64,000 nucleotides of DNA from Emmonsiellopsis sp. PD_33 (GCA_032988165.1 JANTQF010000010.1:1-64000), one strand, 5' to 3'. Counted from the first letter of the stretch, positions 43,601 to 55,957 are shown. The notes: generated by a model not told the origin, from the sequence alone. Numbers and translations: made by a program.

Positions 43601-46600
43601 CTACGCCTTGGCTTTCGGTTTCCGCCCCCCACGAGCCCGCTTCTTCGGCTTCTCATCCTCGCTATCTTCATCAATGTCGTCGTCATCATCAGCAGCAGCT
43701 TTCTTCTTCGCCTTCGTCGCCCTCGGCTTCGCAGGAGCTTTCCCCTTCTTCGCAGCAGCGCGCTTCTTCGGCAATTTCACATATTTATCCTTCTTCAGGT
43801 CGAGATCGCTCTCATCATTCTCCTTCGTCTCTTCCTCTCCTAGAATCTCCTCGCCCTCGTCTGATTCGTCAATCGCGTCCTCAAGATCGGGTTTGTCCTT
43901 GGCGATATGTTTGGGCGCTACAACACTTGTGCCCTTCATGAACGGAAGTGGGTGGGACCGTTGGTTGTAGAGGCGGGTGAAAGTGGCCTTGGTTTGTGAG
44001 TCGATTGTTAATTCCTTTTGGTCCATGGGGCCAAGCCCGAGTTCGGTGATGGAATCCCAGTCGTCGCGCGTAAGGAAGTAGCTGTCCATTAAATCTATCA
44101 CATCTTCGACGACTTCCTTACCCTCCTCCATCAGGGGGCGTGCGAGTTTGTTCCACAATGCTGGGAGGTATTGCTGTCTGATCTCGTGTCTATCCCCTGA
44201 AGCACGCAGGCGCATGTGCCCTTGGATTTCTTTGACTTGTCGGGCCATTTTACCTAAAGGGGATTAGGGTAAGTATTTGAGTTGAAATATTAGGAGTAGA
44301 GACTTGATCTCACCTTGCTTGCTGTTATTACCAAGCCAGCTGGTGAATAGAGGGCGCTCGTAGAAATTGCCATACATGAAGCTGGCAGGACGGACAAAGC
44401 TGAAGGCAGCATGAGTGGGCATCAGACTCCACTGTTGTTGAGTACCATGAATCATTCGATCGACTAGATCGCCATCGCTGATGCTTTGGGCTGCATTGTC
44501 CGCGAGCTCCAGCAATTTCAATCGCTGTTCTCTGCCTTGGTACATGTTTGCTCCGGCGGGTTTCGTCTTCAGATAATTTTCTTGCAGCATCAAGTAGCTG
44601 AATTCGTGGTCGTTGAAATAGAGCTCGATTTTTTCATTAAGCGTCGTCTTGGAGCTCTGGGCAAACATTTGGCTGGATAGGATTTTGCTAACAATATCCC
44701 ACGGCTTTAGGATGACATGCTTTTCCCAGGCCTTCGACATTTCCTTGCCTTGGTCGAAGTCAAGAGTACGTTGATCAAGTTTTGCAGTGGATAGCATGTT
44801 AATAACTTGTCTGATGTCAGCGTTGGTGCCTTCGATCAGACCATCAAGAACCTGCGGCGGGATCTTCAGGCCCTCGCGGAAACAGATAGTAGATAGTCTC
44901 GATCGAATCTGTTCTGCAGTTGGTCGTCTGAACGGTAGATCGAACACGACATGATCGAACGGCTTCATCTTGGGGAGTCTTCGCTCGTTACAGATCATTA
45001 TCAGGGGAATCCTGGTCTTCCTAGCGATGGCAGATAGGGCACCAACGCCACCGCGGTCTCCAGCAGACATGCCATCAACTTCATCCATGATAAGGACTAA
45101 ATTTTTTCTGCCGCTTTCTACCTTTTTGCCTTCCCCTGAGAAATAGCCTTGAAGTGATGTAGTGTCAAGCACGCCCCGGAGGCCCACTTCGACAAGCTTC
45201 TTGCTTCTAGTGTCGCTTGCATTGGTTTCAACAACATCGTAGTCCTCAAGCTTGGCCACTAGATGGGCAGCCGTGGTTTTTCCGATACCGGGAGGCCCAT
45301 GAATCATGACAGCACGATAGAGTCCCGAGCCGTCTTTGCCTGCTTTCTTGAAGTCTGCTTTTGCGCTGTTTCTCCAATTTCGTAACCATGATTGAAGCCG
45401 TTCCACTGAAGTTTTATTCCCGCAAATCATGTTAAGCGAAGTCGGAGCATACTTTGTCGTCCACAGGCGGGCATCAATTTTGGGAGGTTCTGGCTTGCTT
45501 GGGCCAGCAGTTTTCTTGCCGACGGATGACGCAGCGGCAGCGGCAGCTCGCTTCTTTTCCTCGCGATCCATCTCTGCAGCCATGTCCTTGATTTTTTGCT
45601 CTTCAGCCTTTCTTTTGGCCTCGTATTGTTCCGCGGCCTTGCCATCTCCACCATTAGCGGGAAGCCTTCGAATAAGTTCAAATAGACCATCTTCGTCTAT
45701 GGTTTTGAGTCCAAACTTCCGGATGGTTTCCAGCTTCTTGGGTCCAGCGTCATTACCCAAGACAACGTAGCTGGTTTTTGAGCTGGGGGCTGTAGTGACT
45801 TTCCCACCGTATCGCTTTACCAGTGCTTGACCTTCGTCTCGCCCTAAAGAATCGAGAACACCGGTGAAAACAAACGCCAGGCCAGCTAGACAGTTTGGGG
45901 CACCAACAGGGACGTCTTTTGATCCAGACGCAACTGGGTCCCTGGAACGCTGAGCAGCGAAATTGAACTTGGCACCGCCATCCGTCTTGGGAGGGGGAGT
46001 TGGTGGGCGAACTGTTGGGATGCTGTCGAAAATATCCTGGATCTCTTTGCTTTCTGGACGGTCGTTTTTCACCGGCTTTGATTTCTTGACAGCAGGCTTC
46101 GCTGGGCTTTTAGCCGCTGGAGCACGAGCTGGCTTTTTCTTGGTGTCTGTGTACTCTTCGCTTTCTTCTTCATCTCCCCCTAGTGCGTCTGACTTCCGTT
46201 TCCGTCCATTTCGAGCAGGTGCTTTTAGGTTTTCTGTACTTTTGGCTTTCACTCCATTATCACGTTTGGCTGCGGGTGTTGCTTTCGCGGGCTTAGCGGG
46301 CTCCACAGCCATCTTCTCGAAATCACTATCCTCGTCATCTTCCATTATATAGTCGTCGTCTCCCTTTCCTGCCTTTCGATAACCAGTTGCAAAAATATCA
46401 TCTCCACCCAGCTCCTCATCGTCATCAATAACACGAGTGGCTTTGACAGACTCGCGTTTTGGTTGCGTTTTCCGTGTCGAGGGTGGGCTCCGAACGGGTA
46501 TTTCTATTTCCTGGGTTTTTTTTGCTTTCGGGGTGGTGGGTTTCTTTTCTGAGGAAACATCGGGAGTTGCATCTTTCGTTTGGTCAGGCTTGCTTGCTTT

Positions 46601-47126
46601 TGGCTGGGCTTTGTTCTTTTTAGACGAGCTAAAATAGGCAGATGTCGTCGTGGGTTCGCCTTTGGGCTCCTCTGGTTTCCTGAATTGGGGGTATAATTTA
46701 GTATGGAACTGATAGTATATAGGGAGCGCAGAATTAGATGCAGGAGGTTTCCATACTGCTTCTTCTTCGGCTGCGGTTTTGGTGCTGGAACCGCTTGCCC
46801 TACATCCTCATCGTCGCTGTCATCCACGACCTTCCTGCTACCTGTACGTTTTCAAATAGTTAGAAAGCTGTTGACCGTTTCGATTCCACGGGGGTAATTC
46901 TCACGTCGCTTCCTTGAGGCGGAAGGTTCCTGTATAGGTATGAATTAGCAATCAGGTAGGAAATTTACGCCTTTATTCAAGCTCATAGATATAACGGAAA
47001 ATTGCCTGGCGAGTTCTGACGCAAACGCTCTCGGGCACATACCTCTGTTTTCTTAGCTGCGGGCTTTGCCTTGCTGGAGCTGGTGGGCTGGCTTCCACCA
47101 AAAAAGCTCCTGATATCGGCAGGCAT
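43601..47126 (-). CDS. RFC1: Replication factor C subunit 1 (large clamp-loader subunit), 5 exons
   Basis: Exons are 47126-47043, 46929-46905, 46841-46757, 46679-44314 and 44253-43601, giving 1,070 residues. Rfc1 is the large subunit of the pentamer that loads PCNA at primer ends during replication. The N-terminus DIRSFFGG resembles a short PCNA-interacting motif, and a long basic/acidic tail follows. A BRCT domain (LAGLAFVFTGVLDSLGRDEG, about residues 327-405) precedes Walker A HGPPGIGKTT (about 525) and Walker B LVLIMDEVDG (about 597). Sensor and collar regions and the RFC1 C-terminal domain follow (LKPWDIVSKILSSQMF, DSYFLTRDDWDSI). The protein ends in Lys-rich, Asp-rich repeats and KPKKRARGG, a nuclear localisation signal. 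It is divergent from the uL16m gene, with ACGCG sites in the shared promoter. Confidence 0.95.
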
Positions 47127-47418
47127 TTTGTATTCAGTTCGCTCGCAGTACCATGGGTAGACAATGGTGGTTTACCTGAAGAATCAGCACGAATGTCTAG
47201 TCAACGCGGAAGATCTCGAGGCGTTTCCTGTCGCCTTCGACACGTCGTTCCCTGACGCGCCAAAACACGTGACGCAATCAAACCCGTAGCATTATGTAAG
47301 CAGTGCGGCTCCCGACAAGCGGCCCGTGCGTCTTCAACCTTCAAGATTATTTCGGGCTTCGGATGAGTTGACGAGCAGCCATTAAAGGGCCAGTCAATTG
47401 CTTCACAACACAGCGAAC
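47127..47418. promoter_or_regulatory. Divergent promoter RFC1 / MRPL16
   Basis: A 292-bp gap holds TTTTGGCGCG on the RFC1 sense strand (plus-strand 47256-47265), which fits the E2F/MBF-type consensus TTTSGCGC. A further ACGCG core lies at 47204-47208, and a CACGTG at 47266-47271 directly beside the first site. Replication genes are commonly driven by MBF-type factors. The CACGTG may serve the ribosomal-protein side. These are sequence matches only. Confidence 0.55.
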
Positions 47419-48271
47419 ATGGGGCCACGATTAAATATATTCCAAGGGCTTCAATTGGCCTTCTCGCGCCCTACCAGTAAGTACCTGCCTGTCCCATTTG
47501 CGCCCAGTCGATGCAGAAGAAGTGCGCTCCAAACTCACACCTCCCTTCATTGCAGCCTCCATATTACCAGCGCCCATACGATGCTTTTCCACAACCTCGC
47601 CGTCCTCTAACTGGCTGATTCCAAAATACCGGGAGAAGAGAAAATCGCAAAAGGGCCGCCCCCGAATGCCCACGGGCGGCTCAACCCGAGGAACGACGGT
47701 TGTCTGGGGCGATTATGGCCTGCGCATGCGCGACCACGATCGACGGATATCGGCAGACCAGTTGAAGAATGGATACGAGACGATCCAGAAACGGCTCAGA
47801 GGGATGAAATATAAGTTCTACTCCCGTGTTGCGGCTCAAATTGGTGTCTATACGAGCGGAAACGAGCAGCGTATGGGCAAGGGAAAGGGTAAATTCGATT
47901 ACTGGGCTGCGAGAGTTGCGGTTAGCCAGATTGTTTTCGAGTTGAAGGGCGATCTCCACGAGAAGGTTGCAAGGGAGGCGTTTAGGTTGGCGGCGGCGAA
48001 GATGCCTGGTATGTCTGTCGCTGAATTGTGCTCTTGGATTTGTCTTGGCTGTCCCTTTAATATTTGAAGAATCCGCGCTGACAGTCGAACCCACACAGGA
48101 CAATATGAATTTGTGAAGAAGGGCGACCCCCCTGTTGTCGGCCTTACAAAGTTGAAGGATGGTGTCACATTGGAATCGTTGAAGCGGCCGCGGAGAGAAG
48201 TTCCCTTGGGCTCGACACCTACACCACCACAACCCGCTTCCGCGCCTGAGAGCTCTACCCCTGCTCAATAA
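47419..48271 (+). CDS. MRPL16: Mitochondrial large ribosomal subunit protein uL16m, 3 exons
   Basis: Exons are 47419-47476, 47556-48008 and 48099-48271, giving 227 residues. uL16 sits near the peptidyl-transferase centre and tRNA elbow. The presequence region (RCFSTTSPSSNWLIP) is followed by the L16/L10e core: KYREKRKSQKGRPRMPTGGS, FYSRVAAQIGVYTSGNEQRM, GKGKGKFDYWAARV (the conserved Gly/Lys loop), and KVAREAFRLAAAKMPG. The C-terminus is a short Pro/Ser extension. Length and motif order fit fungal Mrpl16. Confidence 0.93.
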
Positions 48272-48644
48272 ATGGTTCCTTTTTCAGTGTACATTACGGC
48301 GTTGCGTGTTCCTCTATTTTGAATAGACATTTCCTTTCAATGAATATCTGTTTTACTATTGTCGTGTGGTTTCGAATTTGACATCGGGTTTACGTGCCGA
48401 TTTGTTCGGTATGTGACCGTACGTTGGATCATCGGAATAAAACACACAAAATTACCCCTCAGTATCGATTGGTACTTTTAAATCCATGTTCTCTTCTGCA
48501 TAAGACAGGCTGGATGCACATCAAACAACTCATTTATCAATAAAACACATCTCACTCAGTCGCTACGGAGTATTTAGCACTTAAGATATTCGAACGCCGA
48601 ACCAGACAAACCTAACCAACGCCACTGAAGGGAGACCCAAGGCC
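48272..48644. other. Intergenic region between convergent genes
   Basis: No gene is seen. It holds the 3' flanks of MRPL16 and RFC5. Confidence 0.5.
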
Positions 48645-50004
48645 TCAAAACTCCATACCCATGAGGTAGCTGTTATTGCATTAGTGAAAAATACCAGATT
48701 CTGAAGGATTTATTAATACTAACCTTTCGAGTATCCGCATAAATTTGGCAACGAACGCTTCAAGATGGAATATAACTTTCTGCAAACCGCCGCATTAGAA
48801 TATATCCAGTACAACTCGATCTTCATGAGGGAAACATACACTTCCTAGCTTTATTCTGTGCTCGTAAAAGGCGGACCATTTGATCACTTCGGGTTTCAAT
48901 GCGTCGTCGATCTTTGGTATTAGTTTGAAGGTCAAGGTCTGCGGATATGTTAGTTCATAGTACAGCATAATAGGCTCAGGCCGCTCATACCCTGAGAATC
49001 GTGGTTGGGGGTATGCAATGGGTGAGGAGGTCATATAGTCTCGCTCGAACCTGGAGGATCCGAGCCGGTGATCGTTCCGCCATGATTTCTTCTGCGATTA
49101 ACGAGATCAATACCTCCCAGTCTGGAGGCTGAATTGGGGTATCGTCCGTCACTTTCTCACTGTTGGTAGGGGCCCGTTAGCATTGATTGCGAGGAGCCAC
49201 TAGAAGCCGTGGGCAGCTTACTTTTGGGCATGTACCGCCTCAAACATGAGAAGAGCACGTCGTAAATTTCGCCCGCTCTCTTTAGCTATCCGCTTATTAA
49301 GACCCGGAGCCTCTTCCCAACCTTCCTTCTTTCCAGCAATCTTCAATGCATCGCATATATCCACCTCAGTAGGCGCCGCGACTCGAACCAGGAGTGTTCT
49401 AGACCTAATGGGGGCAATGATATTCGCAGTACTATTGGCAAGCAGAATAAGTCTCAAGTTTGGACTGTATTTCTCCATAGTCCTCCGCAGTGCCGCCTGC
49501 GCGTCTCGAGTAAGATGGTCTGCTTCATTGATAACCACCACCTTGAAGCGCTGCTTCGCGGAAAGGTCAACCTGTTGTGTCTGCGCAACCTCCTTCAGAA
49601 GCTCCTGTACCACTACTCGATCATAAACCCCGACGTCCGACGGGGTGATTTCAAGGTGGTAAACTGAGGAAACAATATTGAATTCGAGCTTGCGGTTGCT
49701 GCTCGTTTGGAAGACTCGGGCATCGATCTTGATCTTTTCGACACCGGGACCGAAGAGCTCTTTGAGGGTGGCAATTATTCTTGTCTTCTTTCCTGCTCCC
49801 GATGGGCCGTAGACTAGGAGATGAGGGAAATCGCCGCTTTGTGCCTGTATATCGAACTTTCTGTCAGCGGGTGGTTATGGGCGGCTTTGCGCTGCAAGGC
49901 TGTGTTGAATTTCTCACCAGAGATCTTAATCGAGCGGAAAGCTCATGATGGTATGTGAGGGCGTCGAGGTTTTTGGGCCGTAGCCTATCGACGAGAAGAG
50001 CCAT
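48645..50004 (-). CDS. RFC5: Replication factor C small subunit (yeast Rfc5 / human RFC3 type), 6 exons
   Basis: Exons are 50004-49918, 49844-49222, 49159-48991, 48938-48840, 48779-48724 and 48669-48645, giving 352 residues. This clamp-loader subunit completes the RFC pentamer. MALLVDRLRPKNLDALTYH matches the family start. The P-loop is GPSGAGKKT (residues 42-50), the non-hydrolysing variant typical of this subunit. The Walker B-like NEADHLTRDAQ and SRC-region RRTMEKYSPNLRLIL follow, with SRTLLVRV where the SRC arginine finger is expected (Arg-Thr instead of Arg-Cys). The C-terminal collar ends LESYLMGMEF. The last coding exon is 25 nt. The promoter carries a perfect ACGCGT. Confidence 0.94.
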
Positions 50005-50562
50005 TATTAGCAGCAAGGAATTGGCGGAGGATTCTCGATTATTGGCGGTTGACAAACGTGAGTCTGGTTATGGAGGGGAGCTTGTTGGAGAAATAGACGC
50101 GTCGTGCACGCGATCTTAATTGGTGGTCCGTGCACCCGCCAACTGCCCAGCGTCTGTATTTGTTTTATCTCTAGAAGCCTCTAGCTTTCCCAAACGCCGC
50201 ATATACTGCCCAAAATTGACAGGCCATTATGTGCTCAAGCTATAGTACAAGTTTTATATATACAAAATTCCATATCCGTGGTAAATGGCTCGCTGCATAA
50301 GCATGGAATTGCGCCTTTATTGACCCGCACCCATAAACTCAGCAAGGGTTGCCAGAGCCGGAGCTTTAAATCACGGACAAAATAGGTTAAGGGAGATCTT
50401 TTGGGGAGCCACAAACAGAGAGGCTCAATCCGCCCAGCGTTAACAAAGTCGCTATTCGCGACGGAACGCGGCGGAGTCGATATGTGGGCCAATCGTCAAA
50501 TCCGTGGCTTATAGAATCTGCACAGGATTTGAAAGGGCTGCTAGTTTATCACACAGCATATT
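50005..50562. other. Intergenic region RFC5 / COX11
   Basis: Apart from the MCB-type sites near 50097-50112, no feature is recognised. It holds the RFC5 promoter and the 3' flank of COX11. Confidence 0.45.
50097..50102. promoter_or_regulatory. MCB-type site upstream of RFC5
   Basis: A perfect ACGCGT (MluI cell-cycle box, bound by MBF-type factors) lies about 93 bp before the RFC5 ATG, with a second ACGCG at 50108-50112. Its placement suits S-phase expression. It is an inference from consensus. Confidence 0.6.
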
Positions 50563-51509
50563 CTATGAAGGTATTGCCATTCCTGGTATCGGTTTCAGCA
50601 CACCGTTCGAGTCGTATCGTGCCTCTGTAATGATAATCATTTAGCGACCAAACTAGCAAACAAGGCCATATAATCTTGCGGGAAAAGTTGAACTTACTGA
50701 AAAACGTATAGGAGAGGGTAATGGTGTCAATTCCCTTCATGGCCGGGTCATTGACAAAATCGGGATCAATGAAAAAGAACACAGGCATATCAACGGTTTC
50801 TCCCGCATTTAACCGCTGCTCTTCAAAGCAGAAGCATTGGATTTTGCTAAAGTATGGCGAGACCTGCGCGGGAGTGACGCTATATGTAGCAACCCCGATG
50901 ATATCATTCGGCCCCTTATTCGTTGCCGTATAAAAGGCGAGAGCGGTTTCTCCTGGCAGTACTCTAACTTCTCGTTGTTGGGGAGTGAACTTCCACGGAA
51001 GGACATCGGAGACTGATCCGTTAAAGGTAATTCGTAATCGGCGCGAGTTGGTTACAGGCTTGAGTCGGGAGGCGGGGTTTTCTTCTGTTCGATGCGTTTG
51101 GACGGGCTGGCCATTCCACCCGGTTTGCTGGCATATCTATGATTACTCTATTAGTACAGGAAGCAACAAGATCGAGGATAATTGGCATACCATCTTGTAC
51201 ATGGGAACGGATCCATATGCGAGCGCAATTGTTCCCACGATTAAACTGATAGTATAGTACCTAAAAAGCATTAAATTCACTTGTTCTTGAAAATGGGATT
51301 GGCATTACATACATAGCAGATTGGTTCTTGTCATGCGACATCTTGCTCTGTACCGTAGGTGATATTATCCGCTGCTGCTGTGCGGCCGGAGCTGAGAAAG
51401 GTCGTCGTGCAGCATGAGCGTATTCTTTACCTATAAAGGAGGCAATTGGGAAGGGCTGTGACCCCATGAGCCTCCGGCTCCATAATGGAGCTATTCGGGG
51501 TATCAGCAT
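50563..51509 (-). CDS. COX11: Cox11, copper chaperone for cytochrome c oxidase, 4 exons
   Basis: Exons are 51509-51313, 51260-51191, 51136-50698 and 50624-50563, giving 255 residues. Cox11 is anchored in the mitochondrial inner membrane and delivers copper to the CuB site of Cox1. An N-terminal presequence precedes one membrane segment (YTISLIVGTIALAYGSVPMY). The copper-binding CFCF is present in SKIQCFCFEEQRLNAGE, and the terminal domain contains FFIDPDFVNDP, IDTITLSYTFF. The C-terminus (KARYDSNGVLK) is as in fungal Cox11. The gene is divergent from RRG9, another mitochondrial protein. Confidence 0.95.
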
Positions 51510-51830
51510 AGCTCTTTTTGTCTTGGACTGTGGAATTGACTTGGTCAGTCCATCCCGGATGTTTGCGATATGGAATTGTTATCGAATGCGTCACGTGATA
51601 CCAACAATTGTATTAGGTAAGCTTTATGGTGTAATTTTACCGTAGCAATACAAATACAACCCCGGTACGCCTAGTCGATACAGGCCGGTAATTTATATTA
51701 CGATTTCGATCTTCATTTTTGCTTGAAGCTCCATCCTTCGAAGATCCAGTTCCCGCATATCGAACCACTTCACTCAAGCTGCCCGAGGAGTCTCACTTGA
51801 GGACATTTCTTTGTTACTGAATCTGCCGCA
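51510..51830. other. Divergent promoter COX11 / RRG9
   Basis: A 321-bp gap with TCACGTGA at 51591-51598. No other motif is recognised. Confidence 0.5.
51591..51598. promoter_or_regulatory. TCACGTGA palindrome in the COX11/RRG9 promoter
   Basis: An eight-base palindrome with a CACGTG core lies in the 321-bp gap between the two divergent mitochondrial genes. It is a candidate bHLH (Cbf1-like) site. It is a consensus match only. Confidence 0.45.
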
Positions 51831-52580
51831 ATGGCGAAACCAACTCAATTACCGTCCGCACTCGCCATGTCAAACTTCTTTAGAAGCATCTTCGCCCCCC
51901 AACTTCCCACTCCCTCAGCAAGCGGAATAAACAGCCTGGCCACATCTTGCCGAAGATGCTTGAACAACCGATCTTCTACTCAGATTTGGCAGCCATCAAA
52001 CCGGCGCTACTTTAGCAGATCTCACCCAAGTCTTACCGCCTCGTCAGAAACCCCCGAACTAGAGCCAGACGTTTCCGCAATTTCACAACAACTTCCGAAA
52101 ACTCAAGCACCGGAATCCAAAACCAAGAGAGACATACGCCCCAAAGATTCGGCATCTCTTAAGATGCGAGCCCGTGACACAAAGCGCAGCGCGAAACCTC
52201 CGCAAGAGTCGGCACTCCCTTTCCGAAAAGTCGAAACAAACAAACCTGGAAAGCTGGACGGATGGATGATACAGAAGAGAGTTTTGAAAGAAAAGTACAA
52301 GGACGGATGGAATCCCAAAAAGCGTGTTCCGCCTGAGACGCTTGATATTATCCGCCATTTACATCAACAGGACCCCCTTAAGTATTCGAATGCTGTACTT
52401 GCGGAGGAATACAAGGTGTCACCAGAGGCGATTCGGCGAATACTTAAGAGCAAATGGCAACCAAGCGAGAAAGAAGCGGTCGAACGGAAGGAACGATGGG
52501 AGAAACGTAACCAAAAGATTTGGAACCAGATGGCGGAAATCGGCCTTCGACCACAGCGAAAGGCATTCCGGCAGGATTAA
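51831..52580 (+). CDS. RRG9: Rrg9, required for respiratory growth protein 9 (neugrin-like), mitochondrial
   Basis: A single exon encodes 249 residues. Rrg9 is needed for mitochondrial genome expression and maintenance, and its animal relative neugrin acts in 16S rRNA processing. The N-terminus is Ser/Arg-rich with FSRSHPSLTAS, a likely presequence. The conserved domain occupies about residues 145-240: KLDGWMIQKRVLKEKYKDGW, PKKRVPPETLDIIRHLHQQD, and YSNAVLAEEYKVSPEAIRRI, then LKSKW. The downstream stretch EKRNQKIW resembles the family. The ATG at 51831 is the first in frame. A second at 51867 (MSNFF) is possible. Confidence 0.9.
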   Translation: MAKPTQLPSALAMSNFFRSIFAPQLPTPSASGINSLATSCRRCLNNRSSTQIWQPSNRRYFSRSHPSLTASSETPELEPDVSAISQQLPKTQAPESKTKRDIRPKDSASLKMRARDTKRSAKPPQESALPFRKVETNKPGKLDGWMIQKRVLKEKYKDGWNPKKRVPPETLDIIRHLHQQDPLKYSNAVLAEEYKVSPEAIRRILKSKWQPSEKEAVERKERWEKRNQKIWNQMAEIGLRPQRKAFRQD

Positions 52581-53108
52581 ATGCAGGTTTGTCGCGGCTT
52601 TGTTGGAAGCAAACTATGGTCTATGCTGGTGTTGAAACACGACGAAATAATGTATATATAGCCTTCCAATGCTGTAAGATATCCTAATATTGTACTACTT
52701 GAGCGTTCTTTACAAAGAAATCCCTCGCAGACTTATTATTCCTCTTTGTTACTCGAGTTGGATTTTCCATCCCCTGAATTTAATCGCCACAAGCGACGCT
52801 AAGCGCCTCAGCCACACTTCCGCCATAGCCGCCGCCGCCAACTCCAACCTCGAGATCATCCATAGATCTCCTTGGGCCCAACCCGCACCATTCTCTATCT
52901 CCTTGCCATAAACTCCCCGCCTCGAGTCCTGTGATGTCCTATTTTACTTCTCCGAAACTCCTTCGATCCTTCGCCGCGACAGCATGCTCATACTCGTAGC
53001 ACCCCTATGGCATTCAACCCATCCTGTTCCCATCCGTCCGGCTCGAGCTGCGCGTTGGAGCGTAACTAGTTTCTATCCGCTCATGCGGTGATATAATACA
53101 TTCTCGCC
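52581..53108. other. Intergenic region RRG9 / RGP1
   Basis: No gene is seen. It is rich in short CT/CCT motifs that look like the RGP1 promoter. Confidence 0.45.
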
Positions 53109-55705
53109 ATGCCGTCAGATATTCAGGTCTTCGTGCGATGGAAAGAGCAAACGATTTTTGCTGGGGAGGATGTTGAATGCACCATAACCTTTAAGAACGT
53201 CACTCCAACCGACCCGGCTTCGGATCCCAACGCCGCCCAGACACACTACAGGCGAGGCTCGCGCCCTATGAATGGCGTTGTTAATGGTGGAAACTACTCG
53301 CCAGCAAAATCACTGAACCCTTTTTCTTTCAACAACCGACGCCCGGCGACCGCAAGTCCGCGGAACCGACACCATGCGCTTGACAAATCCCATCGACCGA
53401 CTGCGTCATTGAGCTCGCCGCTTGCGCTCAGCAACAGTTTCCCGCCAGCCTTCCCAAATAATAATGGTGGTCGCACTCCGGGACACGGGCACAAGAGATC
53501 GGTTTCGATCATCTCCCTTGAGCCAGAAACAACCGCCGGAGGGAAACAAGGAGGCCCCCCTGTCAATAACCAGAGGGGAGGCAGGGCGCATACCAGATCT
53601 GCTAGTTTTCAGATATTTTCGAAAAGGAGCGAGTCCTATGGAGAGATCTCTCAAGCTGGTAATATTTCTATTCCCTCTACTTGCGGTTACGAAACCAAGC
53701 TGACAACTTCTTGTAGCTGCTCGCGCGCCAATTCATCGCCTGTCGTCGGTCGACTCTACGTCTAATCTGTCTTTGCCAAGTTATAGAAGTAATCCAGACT
53801 ACCCCCACCTACAAAGCCGTTCTCAATCAGAAATATCAAGCCCAGTTCAACGGGAACCCGGACGACGGTCGGCCCCTCTCCCAACCGATTTCAAGTTCCC
53901 CCAAGCTCCTCCAACACCCACAGATACTATAGCCAGCACCAATACATCTTCTCCCTCTACTGAGCAACCTATTACAGCGCCGACCTTCGTCGGCCCTTCC
54001 ACTTCGCATACTACGAAGCCCGTCCCGATATTGGATCCTCCCAGTCGTTTGGCTCCCGCGACAAAGATATTATCGAGCTCTAGCATAAACGGAAGTACTA
54101 GGAGCAGCGGGGAATTCTACTCTATGAGCAACAATTCAACCGAAACACTCGAGTCGGAGTATGTTTCATATACCGCGAACAAGAGCCAACTCCCAATCCG
54201 ACACAGAAGACATTATTCAAGCCTAGAGGCATTCGGGAAGAATACTAAAAACAATGCCGAAACACTGCTCATGGGCTACGCCCAAATTAGTGCATCATTT
54301 ACCGTTGACGGATCATTAATCAACCAGGGACTGTTTGAGGAAGTCAAACGAAAGGGTGTTGTCGGAAACCAAGGGCGAGGGGAAACACCCCACAAAGCTG
54401 AAAAGCCCCGGAATGGGTTCTGGGGTACTCTCGGAGGATGGAATAACCTGAGTGAATCGTTATCAACACTACTCTCGAGCGGCGAGCTTGATGGATTGAG
54501 GGATATGAGGGGAGTTTCCTCCTCCCAATCCATACCTCTGCTTTCTACTCCCCAGTCTCTTTTGTTCGTAGACTTGCGACTCGCTCCCGGAGAGGAGAGA
54601 TCATTCTCCTTTTCGTTTACCCTACCGAGAGGTCTTCCCGCCAGCCACAAAGGAAAGGCCATCAAGGTTTCATATAATTTGGTTATTGGCACTCAAAAAG
54701 CCATAAATCTCAGGGAGCCTCAGAAGGTTCACCGAATAAATGTTCCTTTTAGAGTGCTCAGTGGAGTTGATGGTAAGGTTTGATCCCGGCTGATATAGAT
54801 TATTTTACTAATACGTCTCAGGGCAAGGAGGAGTACTGGGACACGACTTAATGAGACCGTACGTGTTGCTTCGAGACGAAGCCCGCGTACAAAAGGTCGA
54901 AAACGTCCCACCACGGCCGACCAAAGAAAAGAGCATCAGCACAAAAGCATGGACCTCGGCCCCTGAGTTCCTATCATACGTGGATGAAATTTTGGATCGT
55001 CGGGTTCGACGAGAATCCTTCAACTCAGCAGCCTCCCCAATGGACCCTCAGCTCGGCCACAGCCCTCTAACAGGGCAATATACTTGCAAAGACGCAATCG
55101 ATTTAGCGATTCTACGAAGCAACCAATCATCACACTCAGATCGAAGCGCCAACAGATTTGAGATCACCCGCAACGGACGGCGTATAGCCGTTGTCATTTT
55201 AAATCGACCCGCACATCGACTAGGAGAGACAGTGATTGCCACGGTCGACTTCTCCGATTCCGCACTGCCGTGCTACTCATTACGCGGGTCACTCGAAACT
55301 TCCGAAAAGGTCAGTCCCACAATTGCCCTCCGTTCCAGCGCGAGCATCACGCGAGCAACCCGGAAAATCCACGCCAGTTGCTTTGAAAACACATTGTTCT
55401 CCACGCGGGTAGTTTTCACGCCGGCGATCCCTGTCTCCGCGACACCCACCATCATCACATCTGGCGTAAATCTTGAATGGGAACTACATTTTGAGTTCGT
55501 GACTTCAAGTGTCCATGATGAGGATGAGATTGGGGCATCTGGAATCGACCTGCTAGAGACTGTCGAACGCGATGACAGGGGCACTGTTTTCGCTTCTTTG
55601 GAAAGCGTCTCTTGCGAATCATTCGAGGTTGCGATTCCGTTGACCGTGTATGGAGGGAGCGTGAGGGAGCCGGCTGGAGAGGAGCTGCAAGGTGTTCCAA
55701 TCTAA
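53109..55705 (+). CDS. RGP1: Rgp1-type protein, subunit of the Ric1-Rgp1 exchange factor, 3 exons
   Basis: Exons are 53109-53658, 53717-54772 and 54822-55705, giving 829 residues. With Ric1, Rgp1 forms the exchange factor for the Golgi GTPase Ypt6/Rab6, acting in retrograde traffic to the Golgi. The N-terminal beta-rich start (DIQVFVRWKEQTIFAGEDVECTI) is arrestin-like. A long Ser/Pro/Asn-rich spacer follows (about residues 40-330). The Rgp1 domain resumes at MGYAQISASFTVDGSLINQG and continues through FSFTLPRGLPASHKGKAIKV, LMRPYVLLRDEA, and the C-terminal sandwich LEWELHFEFV. The spacer may be regulatory. The domain order matches fungal Rgp1. Confidence 0.9.
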
Positions 55706-55957
55706 ATGGATGAAATATATTTCTCCTCGGAGGCGCCATTTGCTTTTCGGTGTCATGACATGATATACAAATATATAAATGGGCGGATTGCAATAGCAAT
55801 AGCAATACCCATATACTCTAATCCTATTCTTATTAGCGCCACTTCAATATTTATGCATTATTATTTATTTGTAACGAGTTTTTCTTCTAATCCACCGATA
55901 CCAACCCATCCGCTCAGGGAGTCTGCCATATCCCACCCACCTCCCTAACCCACCCGG
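55706..55957. other. Intergenic region between convergent genes
   Basis: A 252-bp gap with the 3' flanks of RGP1 and the MFS gene and a GCAATA repeat (about 55790-55806). Confidence 0.5.
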
